DNA of 10,192 nt from Methyloligella sp. Lineage in GTDB: Bacteria; Pseudomonadota; Alphaproteobacteria; Rhizobiales; JALUTE01. The notes beneath the pieces were generated by a model. It was not told the origin of the DNA, did not search any database, and saw only the letters and a program-made list of their open reading frames with translations. Shown here piece after piece: positions 5,841-10,192 of this stretch. The stretch is taken from contig JALUTE010000342.1 in the NCBI GenBank assembly GCA_027058255.1, forward strand, positions 1 through 10,192, in the 5' to 3' direction. Positions within the stretch are counted from its first letter, which is position 1, and every line of letters starts with the position of its first letter. The position numbers and the translations under genes were made by a program.

Positions 5841-7742
5841 ATGAGCCGCTACGCGCAAGTCTATGAAAGCTGGAGCCGTGACCCCGAGGGCTTCTGGGCC
5901 GAGGCCGCCGAGGCCATCACCTGGTACAAGCCCTGGGACAAGGTGCTCGACCCCTATGCCGGCCAATATGGCCGCTGGTTCACCGGGGCGAGCTGCAACA
6001 CCTGCTACAACTGCCTCGACCGGCACATGGAGGCACGGGCCGACCAGCCGGCGCTCATCTATGACAGCCCCATCACCGGCACCAAGCACAGCTACAGCTA
6101 TGGCGAGCTCCTGGGCGAGGTGGCCACCTTCGCAGCCGTGCTCGCGGACAAGGGGATCACCAAGGGCGACCGGGTCGTCATCTACATGCCGATGATCCCC
6201 GAGGCGGTCATCGCCATGCTCGCCTGCGCCCGCATCGGCGCCATCCATTCGGTCGTCTTCGGCGGCTTTGCGGCCAATGAGCTCGCCACCCGCATCGACG
6301 ATGCCAAGCCCAAGCTCGTGGTCTCCGCCTCCTGCGGAGTCGAGCCGGGACGCATCGTGCCCTACAAGCCGCTCCTCGACGAGGCCATCAACCGGGCGCG
6401 GTGGAAGCCCGAGACCTGCATCATCCGCCAGCGGCCCATGGAGACCGCAACCCTCATCGAGGACCGGGACTTCGACTGGAGCGACCTCATGGAGGGGATG
6501 CGGGGGCGCGGGCGCGTCGCCGACTGCGTGCCTCTCGCCGCCACGGACCCGCTCTACATCCTCTATACCTCCGGCACCACGGGCCAGCCCAAGGGCGTCG
6601 TGCGCGACAATGGCGGGCACATGGTGGCCCTGAAATGGTCCATGAAGAACATCTATGGCGTCGATCCGGGCGATGTCTACTGGGCGGCCTCCGATGTCGG
6701 CTGGGTGGTGGGTCATTCCTACATCGTCTACGGCCCCCTTCTGCATGGCTGCACCACCATCCTGTTCGAGGGCAAGCCCGTGGGCACGCCCGATGCCGGC
6801 GTGTTCTGGCGGGTGATCGCCGAGCATGGGGTGCGTGCCCTCTTCACCGCGCCGACCGCCTTCCGGGCCATCAAGAAGGAGGACCCCGACGGCGCGCTCA
6901 TCAAGACGCATGACCTCTCCGGGTTCCAGACCCTGTTCCTGGCCGGCGAGCGGGCGGACCCGGACACGCTGGAATGGGCCGAACGCCATCTGGGCGTGCC
7001 GGTGATCGATCATTGGTGGCAGACGGAGACCGCCTGGGCGATCGCCGCCAATCCGGTGGGCCTCGGCATGCTGCCGGTCAAGCACGGCTCGCCGACGGTG
7101 CCGATGCCGGGCTATGACGTGCGCATTCTCGACGAGCAGGGGCATGAGATGCCGCGCGGCGAGACCGGCGCCATCACCGTGCGCCTGCCGCTGCCGCCGG
7201 GCTGCCTGCCGACCCTCTGGCAGGACGATGCGCGCTTCCGGGAGAGCTATCTCGCCGCGTTTCCCGGCTTCTACCAGACGGCGGATGCCGGCTATATGGA
7301 CGAGGACGGCTATGTCTACGTCATGTCGCGCACCGACGACATCATCAATGTCGCCGGCCACCGGCTCTCCACGGGGCAGATGGAGGAGGTCTGCGCCGCC
7401 CATCCGGACGTGGCCGAATGCGCCGTCATCGGCGTTGCCGACTCCCTCAAGGGCCAGATCCCGGCGGGCTTCATCGTGCTCAATGCCGGGGTGACGCGCG
7501 ATCCCGCCGACATCGAGCGCGAGGTGGTGCAGAAGGTGCGCGACGAGATCGGGCCCGTTGCCGCCTTCAAGACCGTGATGACCGTCAAGCGGCTGCCCAA
7601 GACCCGCTCGGGCAAGATTCTGCGCGGCACCATGCGGGCCATCGCCGACGGGAAGGAGTGGAAGATGCCGGCCACCATCGACGATCCGGCCATTCTGGAC
7701 GAGATCGCCGAGGCCTTGAAAGCACGTGGCCTTCCGGCCTAG
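5841..7742 (+). CDS. prpE: Propionyl-CoA synthetase (propionate--CoA ligase), PrpE type
   Basis: A 633-residue acetyl/propionyl-CoA synthetase-type ANL enzyme, predicted to turn propionate, ATP and CoA into propionyl-CoA, AMP and pyrophosphate in the cytosol. The N-terminal YAQVYESWSRDPEGFWAEAA and the NTCYNCLDRH segment (53-62) are typical of this family. Further motifs are YTSGTTGQPKGVVRDNGGH (242-260), ASDVGWVVGHSYIVYGPL (283-300), HWWQTETAW (391-399), YQTADAGYMDEDGYVYVMSR (478-497), DDIINVAGHRLSTGQMEE (499-516) and PKTRSGKILRGTMR with the catalytic lysine at about 592, the residue that protein acetyltransferases modify in relatives. Length matches PrpE (about 630) rather than Acs (about 650). 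GGGGAGGGAGGG lies 7 bases before the ATG. The SDR gene follows after 68 bases. Acetate or another short acid may also be used; close acyl-CoA synthetases in this group are often only annotated by homology. Confidence 0.9.
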   Translation: MSRYAQVYESWSRDPEGFWAEAAEAITWYKPWDKVLDPYAGQYGRWFTGASCNTCYNCLDRHMEARADQPALIYDSPITGTKHSYSYGELLGEVATFAAVLADKGITKGDRVVIYMPMIPEAVIAMLACARIGAIHSVVFGGFAANELATRIDDAKPKLVVSASCGVEPGRIVPYKPLLDEAINRARWKPETCIIRQRPMETATLIEDRDFDWSDLMEGMRGRGRVADCVPLAATDPLYILYTSGTTGQPKGVVRDNGGHMVALKWSMKNIYGVDPGDVYWAASDVGWVVGHSYIVYGPLLHGCTTILFEGKPVGTPDAGVFWRVIAEHGVRALFTAPTAFRAIKKEDPDGALIKTHDLSGFQTLFLAGERADPDTLEWAERHLGVPVIDHWWQTETAWAIAANPVGLGMLPVKHGSPTVPMPGYDVRILDEQGHEMPRGETGAITVRLPLPPGCLPTLWQDDARFRESYLAAFPGFYQTADAGYMDEDGYVYVMSRTDDIINVAGHRLSTGQMEEVCAAHPDVAECAVIGVADSLKGQIPAGFIVLNAGVTRDPADIEREVVQKVRDEIGPVAAFKTVMTVKRLPKTRSGKILRGTMRAIADGKEWKMPATIDDPAILDEIAEALKARGLPA

Positions 7743-7810
7743 CCTTTCGCCCGACTCTCGCCGGGCTCACGGCAGGGCGGTCCGGTGACCACGAGGAGGA
7801 GGCGGGATCC

Positions 7811-8611
7811 ATGGCGCTCACAGGCAAGGTCGCAATCGTCACGGGCGCGGCGCGGGGGATCGGCCAGGCCTGTGCCGAGCGGCTGGCGCGGGAGGGGGCG
7901 AAGGTCATTGTCGCCGATCGCGACGAGGCGGGCGGCGAGCGCATTGCGGCCGATATCCGGGAAGACGGCGGCGAGGCGGCCTTCGTCTCCTGCGATGTGT
8001 CCGAGCGCCTCGACGTGCGCAACCTGCTCGCGGCGACCCTCGAGACCTATGACGCGATCGACCTTCTGGTGAACAATGCGGGCATCATTGACGATGCGCC
8101 CTTTCTCGAGCTCTCGGAGGCCGAGTTCGACCGCGTACTGGCGACCAATCTCAAGGGCGCCTTCCTGCTCGGCCAGGCGGTGGCCCGGCAGATGGTGAGC
8201 CAGGTCGAGGCGGGCGCAGCCCCCGGCGCCATTGTCAACATGTCCTCGATCAACGCCCATTTCGCCCTGCCGGACCACGTGGCCTACTCGGTCTCCAAGG
8301 GCGGGCTGACCCAGCTCACCAAGGCCATGGCGCTGGCGCTCGCGCCCCATGGCATCCGGGTCAACGCCGTGGCGCCGGGCTCGATCCTCACGCCCCTCCT
8401 GGCGGAGGTCGCCAAGGACGAGACCATGCGCCGGCGCATCCTCTCGCGCACGCCCCTCGGCCGCCTCGGCCGGCCCGAGGAGATCGCCGGTGTCGTCGCC
8501 TTCCTCCTCGGGGAGGATGCCGCCTATGTGACCGGCGAGACCATCACCGCCGATGGCGGGCGCATGCCCCTCAACTACACCGTGCCCGTGGAGAAGGGGG
8601 GCTCCCCATAG
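7811..8611 (+). CDS. SDR-family NAD(P)-dependent oxidoreductase
   Basis: A 266-residue classical short-chain dehydrogenase: Rossmann motif TGAARGIG (11-18), acidic residue D36 at the end of the second strand (VIVADRD), CDV (61-63), NNAG (88-91), N113, catalytic S146 (NMSSIN), Y159 and K163 (YSVSK). D36 favours NAD(H) over NADP(H), although the classification usually rests on the region after it too. The closing RLGRPEEIAGVVAFLL and TGETITADGG segments are typical of FabG and glucose-dehydrogenase-like members, and a 16-residue tail follows. The start at 7811 has GAGGAGGAGG eight bases upstream and begins right at the Rossmann fold. It may share a transcript with the propionyl-CoA synthetase gene 68 bases upstream. 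Substrate is unknown; a 3-hydroxyacyl or alcohol substrate is only a guess. It faces the next gene tail to tail, 12 bases apart. Confidence 0.9.
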   Translation: MALTGKVAIVTGAARGIGQACAERLAREGAKVIVADRDEAGGERIAADIREDGGEAAFVSCDVSERLDVRNLLAATLETYDAIDLLVNNAGIIDDAPFLELSEAEFDRVLATNLKGAFLLGQAVARQMVSQVEAGAAPGAIVNMSSINAHFALPDHVAYSVSKGGLTQLTKAMALALAPHGIRVNAVAPGSILTPLLAEVAKDETMRRRILSRTPLGRLGRPEEIAGVVAFLLGEDAAYVTGETITADGGRMPLNYTVPVEKGGSP

Positions 8612-8623
8612 GCCGGGCCGCCG

Positions 8624-8815
8624 TCAGCGGCGCTGGTCCGGCATCTCGGCCAGGGCGCGATCCAGCCAATGACAGACGGACCGGAGCTCCGCCTTCTCGG
8701 CCATGTCGCGAAGCTCCGCGATCAGGTCCGCAATATAGGCCGCCGTCTCGTCGCGGCTGGTGGTCGCCGCCTTCGCAGAGTGCGCCCGGCTGCTCGCCTG
8801 TCCCCTTGAAGCCAT
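8624..8815 (-). CDS. Small hypothetical protein, 63 residues
   Basis: I do not recognise a named family. The first 25 residues are Ser/Ala/Arg-rich and probably disordered (MASRGQASSRAHSAKAATTS). Residues 26-58 form one or two predicted helices (ETAAYIADLIAELRDMAEKA, ELRSVCHWLDRALAEM). Short alphaproteobacterial proteins with an ETAAYIA-type helix are common and uncharacterised, which supports a real gene. The start at 8815 is chosen because GAGGGGAGGG lies about 5 bases upstream; the frame continues open to 8905, but that part runs over the AT-rich regulatory region. There is no signal peptide or membrane segment. The upstream inverted repeat suggests its own promoter. It could act as a small adaptor or DNA-binding accessory protein, but nothing shows this. 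Confidence 0.65.
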   Translation of the reverse strand: MASRGQASSRAHSAKAATTSRDETAAYIADLIAELRDMAEKAELRSVCHWLDRALAEMPDQRR

Positions 8816-8846
8816 GAGGTCCCTCCCCTCGCGCGCAGTTGCTCGA

Positions 8847-8915
8847 TATGCGTGTATACATTTATCAAATACTCGCATACCGTGCAATGACAAATAAAGA
8901 CGCAACGCATGCGAG
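8847..8915. promoter_or_regulatory. AT-rich control region with inverted repeat and repeated CTCGCAT sites
   Basis: Against the GC-rich background this segment is AT-rich. TATGCGTGTA (8847-8856) and TACTCGCATA (8870-8879) form a 10-bp inverted repeat with one mismatch and a 13-base spacer. TGTATACA (8853-8860) is a perfect palindrome inside it. A third half-site, ATGCGAG (8909-8915), is the exact reverse complement of CTCGCAT (8872-8878). The region lies 32-100 bases upstream of the small minus-strand gene, where its promoter should be. I could not fix one -35/-10 pair; TTGCAC...TAAATG on the minus strand has the right spacing but poor match. Confidence 0.45.
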
Positions 8916-9032
8916 AAGAGGGATGATGGATGGGGCCCGCTGCAAGCCTCTCTTCTGCCAGCGACAACGCAAGAGCAAGAGCTTCGTCGGCCGGAAGGGA
9001 CATGTGCGGCCGGAAATCGGCAGTCGTGCGGG

Positions 9033-9491
9033 CTATTGGGCTTTCAGCGCAGCATTGGTGAGCTTGTCGAGAGCGCCCTTCATCTTGGCGAACACCGCAT
9101 CGACGCCCGTGATGCCATAGCGACGCTTGAGTGCGTCCGGGTCGGCATAGGCGAGCCGCACCGTGCCGTCCGCCCCGCGCCAGGCCAGCGCCTTCAGCGG
9201 CAGGTCGAGACCGATGCGCCGGTCGGCGCGCATCAGGGGCGTGCCCAGCTTGGGATTGCCGAAAATGAGCAGCTCCGTCGGCGCCATGTCGCGACCGACC
9301 TTGCGCGCCCCGGCCGCATGGTCGATCCGGGCGAAAACGGTGATGCCCTTCTTGGCGAGGATGGCAGACAGCCGGTCCAGCGTGACCTTGACCGAATAGG
9401 GGCTTTGCTTGACCACCAGCGCGCCGCCGGCGGTGGCCGGAGCTGCGAGCAGGAGGAGGGGAAGGGCGACGGCGATCGCTGCGAGCCGCAT
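9033..9491 (-). CDS. Exported DUF302-domain protein
   Basis: A 152-residue protein with a classic Sec signal peptide: MR, hydrophobic core LAAIAVALPLLLLAA, and an ATA cleavage site after about residue 21, so the mature protein is periplasmic. The mature part is a single DUF302 domain: SVKVTLDRLSAILAKKGITVFARIDHAAGARKVG, then the hallmark PTELLIFGNPKLGTPLM (about 70-86), then a hydrophobic LPLKALAW strand and a C-terminal helix. DUF302 proteins are widespread, form a small alpha/beta fold and have no settled function. The ATG at 9491 is preferred over the one at 9497 because AGGAG lies 6 bases before it but only 1 base before the other. Downstream the gene is followed by a 217-base gap; upstream a 156-base gap separates it from the LAB_N gene, so it may have its own promoter. 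Confidence 0.9.
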   Translation of the reverse strand: MRLAAIAVALPLLLLAAPATAGGALVVKQSPYSVKVTLDRLSAILAKKGITVFARIDHAAGARKVGRDMAPTELLIFGNPKLGTPLMRADRRIGLDLPLKALAWRGADGTVRLAYADPDALKRRYGITGVDAVFAKMKGALDKLTNAALKAQ

Positions 9492-9647
9492 GAGCATCTC
9501 CTGTATGGCAAGGATTGGAGGACGACGATGGCGGGGCGTGATGCCCGGCGCGCACCAACTACGCCGGAAAGCCGGCCCAAAGAAAGGCCGCACCGGCACG
9601 TCACACATGAATGTGATGCGAAAGGAGAACTCGTGATCTCGTCGCGG

Positions 9648-9989
9648 CTATTCGGCGGGAATCTTGTCCGCGCCCTTGCCGGTCCTGCGGGCGGACCAGA
9701 TGAAGTAGATGTTTCGCGTGTAGATCACGAGCCCCATGCCCTGGCCGAGAATGAACACCGGGTCCATGCGATGGATCGCATAGACGAACAGCATGAGACC
9801 GCCGATGAAGCTGAAATACCAGAAAACCTCGGGCACGATGCTCGCGCGCGCCCGCTCGGAGGCGATCCACTGCACGATGAAGCGCATGGAGAACATGAGC
9901 TGGGCGCCGAACCCGATGCCGAGCCATATGAGCTCGCTCGGGGTCGTGCTCGCCCACCAAGCGGCGAGTTTCGCAAGATCCATGGGCAT
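9648..9989 (-). CDS. Lipid A biosynthesis N-terminal (LAB_N) domain membrane protein
   Basis: A 113-residue inner-membrane protein with about three membrane segments (near 19-36, 55-74 and 80-98). Family hallmarks are FGAQLMFSMRFIVQWIASE, then SIVPEVFWYFSFIGG, then the IHRMDPVFILGQGMG and IYTRNIYFIW ending. In some bacteria this domain is fused ahead of lipid-A-disaccharide synthase; here it stands alone, as is usual in alphaproteobacteria, next to lipid-linked sugar transferases. Its own activity is not established; a role in handling lipid-linked glycans is inferred from neighbours. The ATG at 9989 shares one base with the upstream gene's TGA (TGATG), and GGGAG lies 5 bases before it, so translation is probably coupled. 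A TTG start one codon earlier is possible. Confidence 0.88.
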   Translation of the reverse strand: MPMDLAKLAAWWASTTPSELIWLGIGFGAQLMFSMRFIVQWIASERARASIVPEVFWYFSFIGGLMLFVYAIHRMDPVFILGQGMGLVIYTRNIYFIWSARRTGKGADKIPAE

Positions 9990-10192
9990 CAACTCCCATG
10001 CCCGTGCCGGCTGCTGCCGGCCGGGCTGTCCTCGGGGCCAGCATCGGGCTCACCCGCCTTGCGCCCGGCGCCGGCGCCCGCCCGCATGCCCGCCCCTTCG
10101 CCTCCCGCTTCGCGCTGACGCCGCGCCGCGACATCGGCAAGATCGGACACACCGCCACCGACCACCACATCCTCCGCGATCTCCGGCACCAT
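9989..10192 (-). CDS. 3' end of an unidentified gene, cut by the window edge
   Basis: Only 67 residues are visible. The part reads MVPEIAEDVVVGGGVSDLAD and then a tail rich in Gly, Ala, Arg, Glu and Pro, probably disordered. The ATG coincides with the last base of the window, so it may be an internal methionine rather than the start. The stop overlaps the start of the LAB_N gene by one base. In related genomes the gene ahead of LAB_N is often a family 2 glycosyltransferase, and this may be its C-terminus, but no glycosyltransferase motif is in view and the assignment is only contextual. Confidence 0.55.
   Translation of the reverse strand: MVPEIAEDVVVGGGVSDLADVAARRQREAGGEGAGMRAGAGAGRKAGEPDAGPEDSPAGSSRHGHGS

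Noticed and set aside
5745..7403. A 552-codon open frame on the minus strand opposite prpE
   Set aside because: Same cause; the translation is rich in His, Gly, Asp and Arg with no domain, and prpE on the plus strand is unambiguous.
8617..8631. GCCGC/GCGGC stem between the SDR gene and the small gene as a bidirectional terminator
   Set aside because: Only 5 bp, no T run on either strand, and it reaches into the end of the small gene.
8988..9015. Direct repeat CGGCCGGAA (8988-8996 and 9007-9015)
   Set aside because: Nine bases of GC-rich sequence in two copies is expected by chance here, and no associated function is visible.

Overview
The window is high-GC DNA that reads as an alphaproteobacterium, most likely of the Hyphomicrobiales (Rhizobiales) or a relative. 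The indications are a mesaconyl-CoA hydratase of the ethylmalonyl-CoA pathway, a DmdB-like acyl-CoA synthetase, a stand-alone LAB_N protein, and a pair of palindromic intergenic units of a type common in that class. I cannot name a genus. No rRNA, tRNA, IS element, phage gene or CRISPR array is visible.

Layout. Positions 1-801 hold no convincing gene but do hold structure. There are two diverged copies of a long hairpin with a C-rich loop (about 1-82 and 569-655), a head-to-head pair of REP-like palindromes (241-332), and a probable minus-strand terminator (758-773). Positions 802-4728 are minus-strand genes: an acyl-CoA synthetase, then after a 180-base gap a compact XRE regulator - mesaconyl-CoA hydratase - rhodanese group, the last two overlapping at ATGA. 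Positions 4859-5598 carry a FitA/VapB-VapC type II toxin-antitoxin pair whose -10 box lies inside an 18-bp near-palindrome. Positions 5841-8611 run on the plus strand: a PrpE-type propionyl-CoA synthetase followed by an SDR dehydrogenase. Positions 8624-10192 are minus strand: a 63-residue protein preceded by an AT-rich inverted repeat, an exported DUF302 protein, a LAB_N membrane protein, and the end of a gene that leaves the window.

How the genes work together. The centre is acyl-CoA chemistry. Mesaconyl-CoA hydratase belongs to the acetyl-CoA assimilation route that yields propionyl-CoA and glyoxylate, and PrpE makes propionyl-CoA from free propionate. The second synthetase activates another, unidentified carboxylic acid, and the SDR could oxidise or reduce a related intermediate. 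The XRE gene just upstream of the hydratase is a candidate local regulator. The toxin-antitoxin pair looks like an independent module between the two synthetase loci. The last genes belong to an envelope or lipid-glycan neighbourhood unrelated to the metabolic part. The most unusual signal is the repeated hairpin at the left end, where one base pair is preserved by changes on both sides.
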